A stretch of 64,000 nt of DNA from CAVQWT01 sp963717705 (lineage in GTDB: Bacteria; Pseudomonadota; Gammaproteobacteria; Burkholderiales; Casimicrobiaceae), in NCBI GenBank assembly GCA_963717705.1, contig CAVQWT010000005.1, positions 310,001 to 374,000 of the forward strand, written 5' to 3'. A program made the position numbers and the translations under genes. The notes under the pieces were generated by a model. It worked only from the letters and a program-made list of their open reading frames with translations, was not told the origin of the DNA and made no database searches. This document shows positions 45,305-54,715 of the stretch, piece by piece (within the stretch, counting starts at the first letter, position 1; the number at the start of each line of letters is the position of its first letter).

Positions 45305-45735
45305 GCGTTGGCTGTCGACTCGCCGCCAGGACCGGTGGAACTCAAGCGCGCGGCGCCGTCGCTGGTCGGGCACTGCTGCTGGCGCGAGGCACGACCGCAC
45401 CACGTCCGGTGCGCGCGTCGACCTGACGCGCCCGCCGGCAATGACCTTGCCAAAGCGCTTCGCAGACGTTGGTGAACCGCATCCGGCCCTTGTCATCTCC
45501 GCGCCCGTCTGAGCCTGGAGCACGACGGCGCCGTTTGCGAATCGTGAGGCCGGTCGCCTTCGGCGCTCTTCCATGACCATCGCGAAGAGCACCAACCGCC
45601 GTGCTCCGCCGCGGCGCGCGCTATCCGATCGGCAGCGTGCTCATCAGCATGCTTCGGCCCGCACCGGACTCGCGGCGATCCTGCTCACCGCGGACCCGGT
45701 GCCGGACCGGGAGCCGTGATCGTCGTCGACCCGGA
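45305..45735. other. 431-nt gap between the SYLF and TonB-like genes
   Basis: Open frames on both strands cross this stretch, but they are Arg/Pro-rich and lack start signals. One minus-strand frame runs into the TonB-like gene from 45595, so a longer N-terminus is formally possible though the membrane anchor argues against it. I see no RNA gene, clear promoter or terminator. Confidence 0.4.
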
Positions 45736-46428
45736 CTACTTCGTCGCCTTCGCGACGTCGGCCAGGAAGGAAGCGGCCTTGGGACTGGTCACCGTCCTGC
45801 GGATCAGGATGTCCGGCGGAAGCAGATTGCTCTTCCCGAAGAACGCGTCGTTCCAGGGGATGTTGGTGCTCACGACCGTGCCGTCGAGGTTGAGACCTCC
45901 GAACACGCCCTGGGCGCGCGTGAACGAAATCAGGTCGGCCGTGACCGTGGACCTCGCCCCGGCGCCCACCGGGCCTGCGGCAATGCTCGCGTCGCCGCCG
46001 ACCTTGAAGGAGGTCGACAGCAGCGAATTGAATCCCTTTTCGGTCATCACGACGATGATGACCTCAGACACGTCGATGCCCGCCTGGAAGCCCACGCTCG
46101 CGGTCGCCAGGTTGTAGAACGCCGGTCCCGCCCAGGCGCGCCCGTCTCGCGCGACGAGCACGCCGCGCCCTCCGGAGCCGCCGAAAATGAAGCCCGCCCT
46201 GACCACCTGCGGCGCGATCAGGAGCGCCCTCGCCCGACCGAGGTTGTCCTGGATCCACGTCTGGGCCGGATCGCGGATGAAATTGCTGAGCGTCGTTTGC
46301 GCATCGGCGACCAGCCGCTCCGGCTCGCCGGGGGAGACCGACTGCGTGGCGCACCCGGACAGCGCTGCCGCCGCCAGGACACCCAGCGCGTTGCGGCGGG
46401 AAGGACTTTCAATCATCTTGGACGTCAT
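45736..46428 (-). CDS. SYLF-domain lipid-binding lipoprotein (YSC84-like)
   Basis: 230 aa, SD GGAG present. The signal peptide carries SRRNALG, a twin-arginine-like motif, and ends in lipobox LSGC (Cys26). The rest is the SYLF/Ysc84 domain: Gly-rich FGGSGGRGVLVARDG, the VGFQAG...EVIIVVMTEKGFNSLL block and a Gly-rich middle. Eukaryotic members bind phosphoinositides; bacterial members are uncharacterised periplasmic lipoproteins. Confidence 0.9.
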   Translation of the reverse strand: MTSKMIESPSRRNALGVLAAAALSGCATQSVSPGEPERLVADAQTTLSNFIRDPAQTWIQDNLGRARALLIAPQVVRAGFIFGGSGGRGVLVARDGRAWAGPAFYNLATASVGFQAGIDVSEVIIVVMTEKGFNSLLSTSFKVGGDASIAAGPVGAGARSTVTADLISFTRAQGVFGGLNLDGTVVSTNIPWNDAFFGKSNLLPPDILIRRTVTSPKAASFLADVAKATK

Positions 46429-46576
46429 CGTGGCTCCCTAGAGGTCTTGCGGTGGTCGACGATGCGACCATGCGTGTTGCGGGCCGGCGGATGTCCGTTG
46501 ATCCCCCGCTGCAAGCATTCTGCCGCAACGGGCCGCGGACCACAATTGCAGTCGTATCGCGGACGCAGGCCTTCGC

Positions 46577-47353
46577 TCAGGCGGTCCAAGCCGCCAGGAA
46601 CTCCTGCCAGTGCGTCGCGCCGGTCGCGGCGAGCTTCTCGCGCGCGAGCGAGAGTTCCTTCGCGTACTCGCCGGCGGACAGTTCCCCGCGCATCAGCCGG
46701 AAGCGCTGGTAGAGCAGGTAGGTGTTCATGACGTCGGTCTCGCAGTATGCGCGGACCTCGGCGAGCCGTCCGTCGCGGACCGCGCCCAGCACCTCGCTGC
46801 CGTCCATTCCGAGCTTTCCCGGGAACCCCGACAGCTTCGCCATCGCGTCGAGCGGCGCGCTGGCGCGCGGCTGGTACTGCGCGAGCACGTCCATCAGGTC
46901 GAGATGCCGCGTGTGGTAGCGCGACAGGTAGTTGTTGTACTTGAAGTCGCGGTCGTCGTCGCCCCAGTCCCAGTACTTCGCCGCGGCGACGCCGTGGATC
47001 AGCGCGCGCTGCTGCAGCACCGGCAGGTCGAAGCCGCCGCCGTTCCAGCTGACGAGCTGCGGCGTGAAGCGCTCGATGCCCTCGAAGAAGCGACGGATCA
47101 GCTCGGGTTCCGGATCATCGAGCTCGCCCAGCGACCAAACCTGCAGCGTCTCGCGCGTGCGCAGCGCGCAGGCGATCGCGACCACGCGGTGCAGGTAGTG
47201 CGGCGGGAAGTCGGTGCCGCCCTGCGCGCGCCGCTGCTGCATCCAGGCGTCGAGCACGCCGGCGTCGTCGAGCGCGTCGGGCATGTCGTGCACGCGCCGG
47301 ATGCCGTCGAGGTCGGGAATCGTCTCGACGTCGAAGACGAGGATCGGGGTCAT
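46577..47353 (-). CDS. 3'-5' exonuclease, PolB-exonuclease-like (RNase H fold)
   Basis: 258 aa. DEDD-type nuclease: Exo I Asp8-Val-Glu10 in FDVETIPD, Exo II in SWNGGGFDLPVL, and Exo III in YCETDVMNTYLLY. It matches the predicted 3'-5' exonuclease family related to the proofreading domain of PolB, found alone in many proteobacteria. It lies 20 nt after cysM on the same strand; a gene pair cysM-exonuclease is likely. Confidence 0.88.
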   Translation of the reverse strand: MTPILVFDVETIPDLDGIRRVHDMPDALDDAGVLDAWMQQRRAQGGTDFPPHYLHRVVAIACALRTRETLQVWSLGELDDPEPELIRRFFEGIERFTPQLVSWNGGGFDLPVLQQRALIHGVAAAKYWDWGDDDRDFKYNNYLSRYHTRHLDLMDVLAQYQPRASAPLDAMAKLSGFPGKLGMDGSEVLGAVRDGRLAEVRAYCETDVMNTYLLYQRFRLMRGELSAGEYAKELSLAREKLAATGATHWQEFLAAWTA

Positions 47354-47373
47354 GGCAGGGGCCTCGCCGGAGC

Positions 47374-48261
47374 TCAGTTGGAAAAGACGCCGGTCGACAG
47401 GTAGCGGTCGCCGCGGTCGCAGACGATGAAGACGATGGTGGCGTTCTCGACTTCGCGCGAGATCCGCAGCGCGACCGCGCAGGCGCCGCCCGCGGACACC
47501 CCGCCGAAGATGCCCTCCTCGATCGCGAGCCGGCGGGTCATGTCCTCCGCCTCCTGCTGCCCCACCGGCTCGACGCGGTCGACGCGCGCGGCGTCGTAGA
47601 TCCGCGGCAGGTACGCCTCGGGCCACTTGCGGATGCCCGGGATCGACGCGCCGTCGGCGGGCTGCGCGCCGACGATGGTCACCGCCGGGTTCCGTTCTTT
47701 CAGGTAGCGCGAGACGCCCATGATGGTGCCGGTGGTCCCCATCGCCGACACGAAATGGGTGACTCGCCCGCCGGTGTCGCGCCAGATCTCGGGGCCGGTG
47801 CCCCGGTAGTGCGCCAGCGGATTGTCCGGGTTGGCGAACTGGTCGAGGATGGTGCCGCGGCCTTCGGCGCGCATCCGCTCGGCCAGGTCGCGCGCGCCCT
47901 CCATGCCGTCGGCCTTGGCGACGAGGATCAGCTCCGCCCCGTACGCCGTCATCGCCTGCCGCCGCTCGACCGACAGGTTGTCCGGCATGATCAGGACCAT
48001 CCGGTAGCCCTTCATCGCCGCGACCATCGCCAGCGCGATGCCGGTGTTGCCCGAGGTCGCCTCGATCAGCGTGTCGCCCGGCCGGATGTCGCCGCGCTTC
48101 TCGGCCTCGACGATCATCGACAGCGCGGGCCGGTCCTTGACCGAGCCGGCGGGATTGTTGCCCTCGAGCTTGCCCAGGACGACGTTGGTCGTGGTGCCCG
48201 GCAGGCGGGCGAGGCGGACCAGCGGGGTGTTGCCGACGGTGGATTCGAGGGTCGGGTACAT
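47374..48261 (-). CDS. cysM: Cysteine synthase B (O-acetylserine sulfhydrylase)
   Basis: 295 aa. PLP enzyme that makes cysteine from O-acetylserine with sulfide or thiosulfate. Schiff-base Lys42 in PAGSVKDRP, phosphate-binding GTTGT in AMGTTGTIMG, TSGNTG substrate loop. Arg-rich positions around 210 fit the CysM rather than CysK type. It is divergent from the OPT gene. Confidence 0.93.
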   Translation of the reverse strand: MYPTLESTVGNTPLVRLARLPGTTTNVVLGKLEGNNPAGSVKDRPALSMIVEAEKRGDIRPGDTLIEATSGNTGIALAMVAAMKGYRMVLIMPDNLSVERRQAMTAYGAELILVAKADGMEGARDLAERMRAEGRGTILDQFANPDNPLAHYRGTGPEIWRDTGGRVTHFVSAMGTTGTIMGVSRYLKERNPAVTIVGAQPADGASIPGIRKWPEAYLPRIYDAARVDRVEPVGQQEAEDMTRRLAIEEGIFGGVSAGGACAVALRISREVENATIVFIVCDRGDRYLSTGVFSN

Positions 48262-48599
48262 GACGGGAAGACGGCGAAAGGACGGCGGCGGGTCGGGCGC
48301 CATTCGCCGGCAGCGACGCAACGGCGCGCAACCGGGCGCGACAGCGCGCAACGGCGAGTTTAGCGCAGCGGCGACGCCGGCCGGGGTCGACCGCGTGGTC
48401 GAGGCCGCGGCGGCACCCGCCTTCGCCGGGCGTGCACCGGCGGCCCGCCACGATGGCGGAGAGCCCGCCGCGCGGGAATTCGCCCGCGGCGGTGGCGCAG
48501 CGGCGACGGACGCGGTTACCATGCGGACTCGATTTCCCGCCGGTCGGCGCCGCCCGCGCACGACGCGGCGCCGCACCGTTCCAGACCAAGGCAACCACG
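48262..48599. promoter_or_regulatory. Divergent cysM / OPT transporter intergenic region
   Basis: This 338-nt gap contains TACCAT at 48517-48522 (plus strand, possible OPT -10, leader about 70 nt) and TAAACT on the minus strand at 48357-48362 (possible cysM -10). Neither has a good -35. Short direct repeats of GCGCAAC(C/G)G occur at about 48325-48355. Nothing else is seen. Confidence 0.35.
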
Positions 48600-50417
48600 A
48601 TGACCGCCGCCTCCCCGCCGCTACCCGCCCCCGGCCAGCGCTGGCTCTGGCTGCCGGCGCCCGGTTCCTGGCGCTACTACGCCATGCTGGCCGCGCTGGG
48701 CATCCTCGTCCTCGGGCCGCTGGGCGGCATCGCGGCGGCGTACATGAACTTCTCGCTCGGCTTTTTCGTCGGCGGCCAGACGCTGGCCGGCATCCTGGGA
48801 TCGCTGGTCACGCTGGGCTATGGCAGCGACGGCAAGCACGGGGCGAACTACATGCAGACGACCGCGGCCTCGGTCGCGAGCATGAGCGGCCTGGCGGTGA
48901 CGGTGCAGGCCTTCGTCTGGCTGGGCCTGCCGCTGCCGCCGACCTGGCAGCTGGTCGTCTACCTGACGTGCATCGGGATGTTCGGCATCGGCGTCGGCAT
49001 GCTCTACACGCCGCTGCTGGTCGACCGGATGCGGCTCGCTTACCCGTCGGGACTCGCCGTCGCCAACATCCTGCGTGCGCTGACCGATCCGCGCCTGCTG
49101 CGCCGCTCGGTCGGGATGCTCGGCAGCGGCATCGGCGCCGGCCTGCTCGGAGGGGTGCTGCCCGGGCGCGTGGCCTGGCTCGGGGCGATCGAGTTCAGCG
49201 CCTCGACGTTCGGCGCGGGCATGATCGTCGGCGCGCGCATCGGCCTCGCCGCGCTGGTCGGCGGGTTGGTCAGCTGGGCGGCGATGCCGTGGTTCGTGTC
49301 GATCGGCTGGCTCGCCCCGACCGATCCGTTCCGCAAGATCACCTTCCTGATCGCGCTGGGAATGATCCTGGGCGCCGCCATCCTCGACGTCGGCATCGTG
49401 CTGTGGCAGGCGTGGCAGCGGCTGCGCGCGCCGGGCGAGCGCGCGGCCGATCCCGATCCGAAGGAAGCGTGGCGCCGCGTCGACACGCGGCGCGTGCTCG
49501 CGTGGATCGCCTGCTGGGGCGTGGCGGTGGTGGCCACCGGGTCGAGCTACTTCGGCGCGCCGGTCGGCTTCCTGCTGTTCGCGCTGGCGCTGGCGTTCGT
49601 GTTCGCGCTGGTCAACGGCATCTCGGTGGGGATCAGCGACTCGAACCCGATCTCCTCGGCGTTCGTCGTCACCGTGGTCCTGCTCGCGGCGCTGGGCCTG
49701 CGCGAACCGGCGGTGGGGATGATCGTCGCGACCGTGCTGCTGGTCTCGACCAGCGTGGCCTGCGACATGCAGCAGGACCGGTCCACCGGCTGGCGGCTGG
49801 GCACCAACCGGACCATCCAGTTCCGCTTCCAGGCGGGGGGCGTGCTGATGGGAGCGATCCTCGCCGTCGTGCTGGCGCAGCTGTTCATGGCCGCCTACCC
49901 CGTGCTGCGGCTCGACCAGACGACGCTGCCCGCCGACCAGCAGCCGGCCGAGTGGGCGGCGGCGATGACCTACAAGTTCGTCGGCGCGCTGCGCGGGCTG
50001 GTCGACGACAAGCCCTACCAGCGCACGGCGATCTGGCTGGGCATCGGCATCGGACTCACCGTCGCCGTGCTGCGCAAGCTGCTGAAGGAAAGCGCCCGCT
50101 ACCGCCGCTTCGTCGCCGGCGGACGCGCCGGCTTCGCGACCGACTTCCTGGTGGATTCGGTGCTGCTGCCGTCGCCGTACGCGTCGTCGTTCGGCGGCTT
50201 CGTCAACCTGCCGACCTCGGCCTGGTTCGCCGCCGGTGGCGTGGCGGCGAGCGCGATCAACACCCTCGCCCATTGGCGCGGACGCAAGCGGCCCGGCGAC
50301 GACGACGTGCCCGAGGACATGAACGCGACCTCGCTGGTCGGCGGCGGCCTGATCGCCGGCGACGCGCTCGCCGCGCTGGGGCTGGGCGTCGCCGGCCTGG
50401 TCAGGACGGTCACCTGA
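48600..50417 (+). CDS. OPT-family transporter
   Basis: 605 aa, hydrophobic throughout with about 14 membrane helices. N-terminal ILGPLGGIAAAYMNFSLGFFVGGQTLAG and later SDSNPISSAF are typical of the OPT (oligopeptide transporter) family, which moves peptides or metal-chelate complexes with protons. The substrate is unknown. The ATG at 48600 is preferred to an in-frame upstream start because the upstream part is Arg/Ala-rich and not membrane-like. Confidence 0.9.
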   Translation: MTAASPPLPAPGQRWLWLPAPGSWRYYAMLAALGILVLGPLGGIAAAYMNFSLGFFVGGQTLAGILGSLVTLGYGSDGKHGANYMQTTAASVASMSGLAVTVQAFVWLGLPLPPTWQLVVYLTCIGMFGIGVGMLYTPLLVDRMRLAYPSGLAVANILRALTDPRLLRRSVGMLGSGIGAGLLGGVLPGRVAWLGAIEFSASTFGAGMIVGARIGLAALVGGLVSWAAMPWFVSIGWLAPTDPFRKITFLIALGMILGAAILDVGIVLWQAWQRLRAPGERAADPDPKEAWRRVDTRRVLAWIACWGVAVVATGSSYFGAPVGFLLFALALAFVFALVNGISVGISDSNPISSAFVVTVVLLAALGLREPAVGMIVATVLLVSTSVACDMQQDRSTGWRLGTNRTIQFRFQAGGVLMGAILAVVLAQLFMAAYPVLRLDQTTLPADQQPAEWAAAMTYKFVGALRGLVDDKPYQRTAIWLGIGIGLTVAVLRKLLKESARYRRFVAGGRAGFATDFLVDSVLLPSPYASSFGGFVNLPTSAWFAAGGVAASAINTLAHWRGRKRPGDDDVPEDMNATSLVGGGLIAGDALAALGLGVAGLVRTVT

Positions 50418-50495
50418 ACCCGGGGCGGCGAAGCGATGACGGTGACCGTCGGCGCGTTCGCCGCGGCCCGGAGGTGTTCCTTGGGGGTGACGAAA

Positions 50496-52190
50496 ATGCT
50501 GCGTGAATCTCTGCGGTTGGCGTGCCTGCTGCTCGTCCTGGGCGTCGGTGCCGGGGTCGCATCCGCCGCCGCGCCGGTCCCCGGCGGCATCGCGCCGCCG
50601 AAGCTCGTGGTCGTGGTGATGATCGACGGCCTGCCGCAGGAGCAGCTGACCAAGAACTACGACCTCCTGGGCAGGAACGGCTTCCGGCGGCTGATGGACA
50701 AGGGCGCGTGGTTCTCCGACGCGCACCAGGCGCACGCGTTCACCGTCACCGCCGTCGGCCACGCGGCGGTGCTGTCGGGCGCGTACCCCTACCAGACCGG
50801 CATCATCGGCAACGAGTGGCGCACCCGCGACGGCAAGTACGTCTACAACACCGCGGACCCCGCGCACCGCTACCTCGACGGCACGGCGACCGGGCCCGAC
50901 GACGGCGTGAGCCCGAAGAACCTGCAGGTCAGCACGCTGGGCGACGAGCTCCGCTACGCGACCAACGACGCGAGCCGCGTGTTCAGCGTCGCCGGCAAGG
51001 ACCGCGGCTCGATCCTGCTCGCCGGCAAGACCGGCACCGCGTACATGTACTCGACCAAGACGGGGCGCTTCACCAGCACCAGCTACTACATGAAGGAGCA
51101 CCCCGCCTGGTGGGAGCGCTACTACGCCGGCAATCCGCAGAACCAGTGGTTCCAGAAGCGCTGGGACCCGCTGCTGGACGCCAAGGCCTACGAGCGCTCG
51201 CTGCCCGACGGCCAGCCGTGGGCGACGAGCTACCGCAAGATGGGAACGCGGATGGGCTACGTGTACGGCCTGGGCGAGGCGGCGCCCGGTCCGCTCTACT
51301 ACGGCACGCTGCTCGCCGGCCCCTACGGCGACGAGGCCACCGCCGGGTTCACGATCGAGCTGCTCAAGAACGAGCAACTGGGACGCAACCCGACCGGCGC
51401 CCCCGACATCCTCGGCGTCAGCTTTTCCAGCCACGACTACATCAACCACAACTTCGGCCCCGAGAGCATCCAGTCGCAGGATCACCTGATCCGCCTCGAT
51501 CGCTCGCTCGCGCAGCTGTTCGACGCCATCGACGACGCGGTCGGCGCCGACAACGTGCTGACGGTGCTCACCGCCGACCACGGCTTCATGAACGTGCCGG
51601 AATACAGCGCCGGGCGCGGCTTCGACGCGGCGCGCATCGACCCCACCGACCTGCAGAACGCGGTGAACGCGGCGGGCGAGAAGAAGTTCGGCATCGCGAA
51701 GCTCGTCACGCAGCACATGACCGGCGGCTTCACGCTCGACTACGCGGCGATCGAGGCCAAGGGGCTTTCGCGCGAGGAAGTCGAGTCGTTCGTCGCGCGG
51801 ACGACGCTGGAGCAGCCGGGGATCGGCTTCACCTTCACGCGGACGCAGCTCGAGCGCGGCACGGTGCCGGCGCACCGCGTCGGCACGCTGGTGCAGCGCG
51901 CGTGGCACCGCCAGATGGCGATCGACGTCGTCGTCGTGCAGAAGCCCTTCTGGTACTTCCAGTCGAAGAACACGTCGTCGCCCAACGCCTGCTCGCACGG
52001 CGCGCCCTATACCTACGACACCAGCGTGCCGCTGCTGATCCACGGCGACCGCTGGATCAAGGCCGGACGCTACGGCGACTACGCGGAGACCGTCGACATC
52101 GCGCCGACGCTGGCGCAGGTGCTCAACGTGCGGGTGCCGAGCGCGAGCGAGGGCAAGGTGCTGACGCGCGCTCTGGTCACCGGCCGCTAG
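50496..52190 (+). CDS. Secreted alkaline-phosphatase-superfamily protein (PafA/phosphodiesterase type)
   Basis: 564 aa. The ATG at 50496 is preferred: GGGGG lies 7 nt upstream and a signal peptide (ends ASAAA) follows directly. Metal Asp in VVMIDGLPQ (Asp44), the nucleophile Thr at 83 or 85 in AHAFTVTAVGHAAVLSG, then DYINHNFGPES and TADHGFMNVPE with further His/Asp ligands. This is the layout of PafA-like phosphate monoesterases and phosphodiesterases. It lies 78 nt after the OPT gene and could share its transcript. Confidence 0.88.
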   Translation: MLRESLRLACLLLVLGVGAGVASAAAPVPGGIAPPKLVVVVMIDGLPQEQLTKNYDLLGRNGFRRLMDKGAWFSDAHQAHAFTVTAVGHAAVLSGAYPYQTGIIGNEWRTRDGKYVYNTADPAHRYLDGTATGPDDGVSPKNLQVSTLGDELRYATNDASRVFSVAGKDRGSILLAGKTGTAYMYSTKTGRFTSTSYYMKEHPAWWERYYAGNPQNQWFQKRWDPLLDAKAYERSLPDGQPWATSYRKMGTRMGYVYGLGEAAPGPLYYGTLLAGPYGDEATAGFTIELLKNEQLGRNPTGAPDILGVSFSSHDYINHNFGPESIQSQDHLIRLDRSLAQLFDAIDDAVGADNVLTVLTADHGFMNVPEYSAGRGFDAARIDPTDLQNAVNAAGEKKFGIAKLVTQHMTGGFTLDYAAIEAKGLSREEVESFVARTTLEQPGIGFTFTRTQLERGTVPAHRVGTLVQRAWHRQMAIDVVVVQKPFWYFQSKNTSSPNACSHGAPYTYDTSVPLLIHGDRWIKAGRYGDYAETVDIAPTLAQVLNVRVPSASEGKVLTRALVTGR

Positions 52191-52228
52191 CGGCGGCCTC
52201 TTGCGCGCAACCTGCAGACGTCCCCGCC

Positions 52229-53437
52229 ATGCAGCCGCCCCCCGCCGTCCCCGTCCGCTCGAAGCTGCCCGCCGCGGGCACGACGATCTTCAGCGTGATG
52301 TCGGCGCTGGCCCAGCAGCACGGCGCCGTCAACCTCGGCCAGGGCTTTCCCGACTATCCGATCGATCCGGCGCTGATCGACCTCGTCACCGCGGCGATGC
52401 GCGCGGGGCACAACCAGTATCCGCTGATGCCCGGCGTGCTGGCGCTGCGCGAGGCGATCGCGGCCAAGGTCCAGCGCCTGTACGGCCGCAGCTACGACCC
52501 CGGGAACGAGGTCACCGTGACGACCGGCGCCACGCAGGCAATCTTCACGACCATCCAGGCGCTGGCTCACCCCGGCGACGAGGTCATCGTCTTCGAGCCG
52601 GCGTACGACAGCTACATCCCATCGGTGCAGCTCGCCGGCGCCACGCCGGTGCCGCTGCCGCTGACGTTTCCCGGGTACAGGATCGACTGGGACGCGGTCC
52701 GCGCCGCCATCACGCCGCGGACGCGGTTCATCCTGCTCAACACCCCCAACAATCCGGGAACCAGCGTCCTCGCCGCCGCCGACCTCGACCATCTCGCCGC
52801 GCTCGTCCGCGACACCCCGATCGTCGTGATCGGCGACGAGGTCTACGAGCACATGGTCTACGACGGCGCACGACACGAAAGCCTCGCGCGCCACGACGAG
52901 CTCGCCGCGCGCAGCGTCGTCATCGGCTCGTTCGGCAAGACGTTTCACGCGACCGGGTGGAAGGTCGGCTACGCGCTGGCGCCCGCGGCACTGACGGCCG
53001 AGATCCGCCGCGTCCACCAGTTCACGGTGTTCACCGTCAACAGCGCGGTCCAGCACGCGCTGGCCGCGTTCCTGCAGGACCCGGCGCGCTACGAGGCGCT
53101 GCCGCAGTTCTTCCAGCGCAAGCGCGACCTGTTCCGCGAACTGCTCGCCGGGACCCCGCTCGACCTGCTGCCTTGCGCCGGGAGCTACTTCCAGCTGGCG
53201 CGCTACGGGCGCGTCAGCGACGAGCCGGCGGCCGCGTTCGCCGAGCGCCTCGTCGTCGAGTTCGGCGTCGCGACCATCCCGCTGTCGGCGTTCCACCGCG
53301 ACGGCACCGACCACAAGGTGATCCGCTTCTGCTTCGCCAAGCGCGAGGAGACGCTGCGGGAGGCGGCCGCGCGGCTGGCGGGGCTCGGCGCAGCGATCAG
53401 ATCAACGTCTTCGCGAGCTTCAGAAGCAGGTCCTTGA
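52229..53437 (+). CDS. Methionine-type aminotransferase (class I/II, YbdL-like)
   Basis: 402 aa. PLP fold type I: NLGQGFPDY near the start, TTGATQAIF, NTPNNPG, GDEVYEHMVYD, and Schiff-base Lys237 in SFGKTFHATGWKVGY. The set resembles E. coli YbdL (methionine/aromatic aminotransferase) and kynurenine aminotransferases. The C-terminus overlaps the convergent membrane-protein gene by 41 nt; the true family end is near the AARLAGL helix, so the last 15 or so residues are extra. Confidence 0.88.
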   Translation: MQPPPAVPVRSKLPAAGTTIFSVMSALAQQHGAVNLGQGFPDYPIDPALIDLVTAAMRAGHNQYPLMPGVLALREAIAAKVQRLYGRSYDPGNEVTVTTGATQAIFTTIQALAHPGDEVIVFEPAYDSYIPSVQLAGATPVPLPLTFPGYRIDWDAVRAAITPRTRFILLNTPNNPGTSVLAAADLDHLAALVRDTPIVVIGDEVYEHMVYDGARHESLARHDELAARSVVIGSFGKTFHATGWKVGYALAPAALTAEIRRVHQFTVFTVNSAVQHALAAFLQDPARYEALPQFFQRKRDLFRELLAGTPLDLLPCAGSYFQLARYGRVSDEPAAAFAERLVVEFGVATIPLSAFHRDGTDHKVIRFCFAKREETLREAAARLAGLGAAIRSTSSRASEAGP

Positions 53438-54578
53438 GCGGGACCTGCAGCGCCGCCAGGGCCAGCAACGGCAGGGCCAGCGGCACCAGTATCGCCATCA
53501 GCGAGTGCTTGCTGAACGGGAACGCGCGCATCGACTTGACCGCGTCGTACATCGCGTTGGCGTCGGCGACCGGGCCGATCTCCGGGGCGTCGAGCAGTGG
53601 CGTCGCCTCGACCGGCTCGCCGAGTATCCAGCGGCGATGGACCAGCCGCCCCTGCTCGCCGACCAGGTTCGAGTACGCAACCAGGGCGTTGCGCCGGCAT
53701 GCCGCCAGCGCCGGCATCAGCGCCAGCAGCGGCGCGAGCAGCAGCAGCGACCAGAGCACGACGAACCCGATCATCGGCAACTTGAGCGAACCCAGCGTGG
53801 TCCCGTGATGGACGACGTCGTGCGCCCAGCGCGACGCCAGCACTGCGGACAGCGCAAAGGTCACCATCGAGAACGCTCCGGGCAGCTTCTCCAGGAAGCC
53901 CAATCCGCCGACACGGTCCGGATGCGTGGGCACCAGCGACAGGTTGAGACGCCCGACTCGAGCCATCCACAGCGTCACCAGCGCCAGCCGCCACAGCCAG
54001 CCCAGCAGCAGCGCGAGGAAGACCGGTCGTGCGACGTAGGCGAACCACCACCCGCCGAAACCCATTCCGCCATCGGGCTCGACGGCCCAGGCCATGTGGT
54101 CGGAGTGCGGCTCCACCGAGGTGCCGATCGACCACGCGAGAGCGACGCCCAGCATGAAGATCCATGGCAGCGACGTGTTGCGCAGCTGCCGTATCCCCGC
54201 GAGCTGCTGGTCGAAGCGAACACGCTCGGCCGGCCCGATCAGGCCGCCCGCGACGAACTGCGGAACGAACTTCAGCGTCGCCTTGTGCAGCGCCGCTTCG
54301 GCGAGAATGAACAGGGGGATCGCTACCAGGCAGCGAACGTGGACTCCGTAATGCTGCAGCAGCCGCTCGCCGCTGTCGTCGGCGAGCAGGCGCCCCTGCA
54401 GGGCCGCCCAGATGGCGATCGGCAGCCAGGTGACGAGCGCGTAGAAGACCGCGCGCCGCCCGGCGCCCAGGCCATCGGCCGGCGCAAGGTGGAGCCGGCG
54501 ATGCCAGCGCAGCGGAGGCTCGTTCTCGACGGGAGAGAATTCCGAGGCGGACGTTTCGGCGGGTTCGGCTGTGCGCAT
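53397..54578 (-). CDS. Multi-pass membrane protein, function unknown
   Basis: 393 aa from the ATG at 54578. About six membrane helices: AVFYALVTWLPIAIW, VRCLVAIPLFILAEAAL, WIFMLGVALAWSIG, PVFLALLLGWLWRLALVTLW, FVVLWSLLLLAPLLALMP and a last one near the end, with a long cytoplasmic segment between the fifth and sixth. I do not recognise a catalytic motif. Last gene of the minus-strand second sulfatase series, after a hairpin-rich gap. Its end overlaps the aminotransferase gene tail to tail. Confidence 0.8.
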   Translation of the reverse strand: MRTAEPAETSASEFSPVENEPPLRWHRRLHLAPADGLGAGRRAVFYALVTWLPIAIWAALQGRLLADDSGERLLQHYGVHVRCLVAIPLFILAEAALHKATLKFVPQFVAGGLIGPAERVRFDQQLAGIRQLRNTSLPWIFMLGVALAWSIGTSVEPHSDHMAWAVEPDGGMGFGGWWFAYVARPVFLALLLGWLWRLALVTLWMARVGRLNLSLVPTHPDRVGGLGFLEKLPGAFSMVTFALSAVLASRWAHDVVHHGTTLGSLKLPMIGFVVLWSLLLLAPLLALMPALAACRRNALVAYSNLVGEQGRLVHRRWILGEPVEATPLLDAPEIGPVADANAMYDAVKSMRAFPFSKHSLMAILVPLALPLLALAALQVPLKDLLLKLAKTLI

Positions 54579-54603
54579 GGCGTTCACCGGCAAAGGAATC
54601 CAT

Positions 54604-54707
54604 GCCGCCGGCCCCAGGGGGCGGCCGGCGGCAGGGGGACGCGAGCAACGCGTCCGGTTGAAGCGAACGGCGAGGCCGTCCGTGTTCGCTGCGGATCTGA
54701 CGTCCGC
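54604..54707 (-). other. Cluster of four potential hairpins between two genes
   Basis: Four inverted repeats stand in line. 54604-54632 has a 10-bp GC stem and 9-nt loop. 54639-54655 is GACGCG/CGCGTC. 54663-54689 is GCGAAC/GTTCGC. 54691-54707 is GCGGA/TCCGC. No T-run follows the last on the minus strand. It may dampen or stabilise the transcript between the Asn-repeat gene and the membrane-protein gene. Confidence 0.4.
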
Positions 54708-54715
54708 AATCGCTG

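Noticed and set aside
45601..46731. Plus-strand frame opposite the SYLF gene
   Set aside because: Antisense shadow; the minus-strand lipoprotein has signal peptide, SD and domain.
48621..52043. Long minus-strand open frame opposite the OPT and phosphatase genes
   Set aside because: Composition is Arg/Gln/His-rich as in antisense frames; the plus-strand genes are certain.
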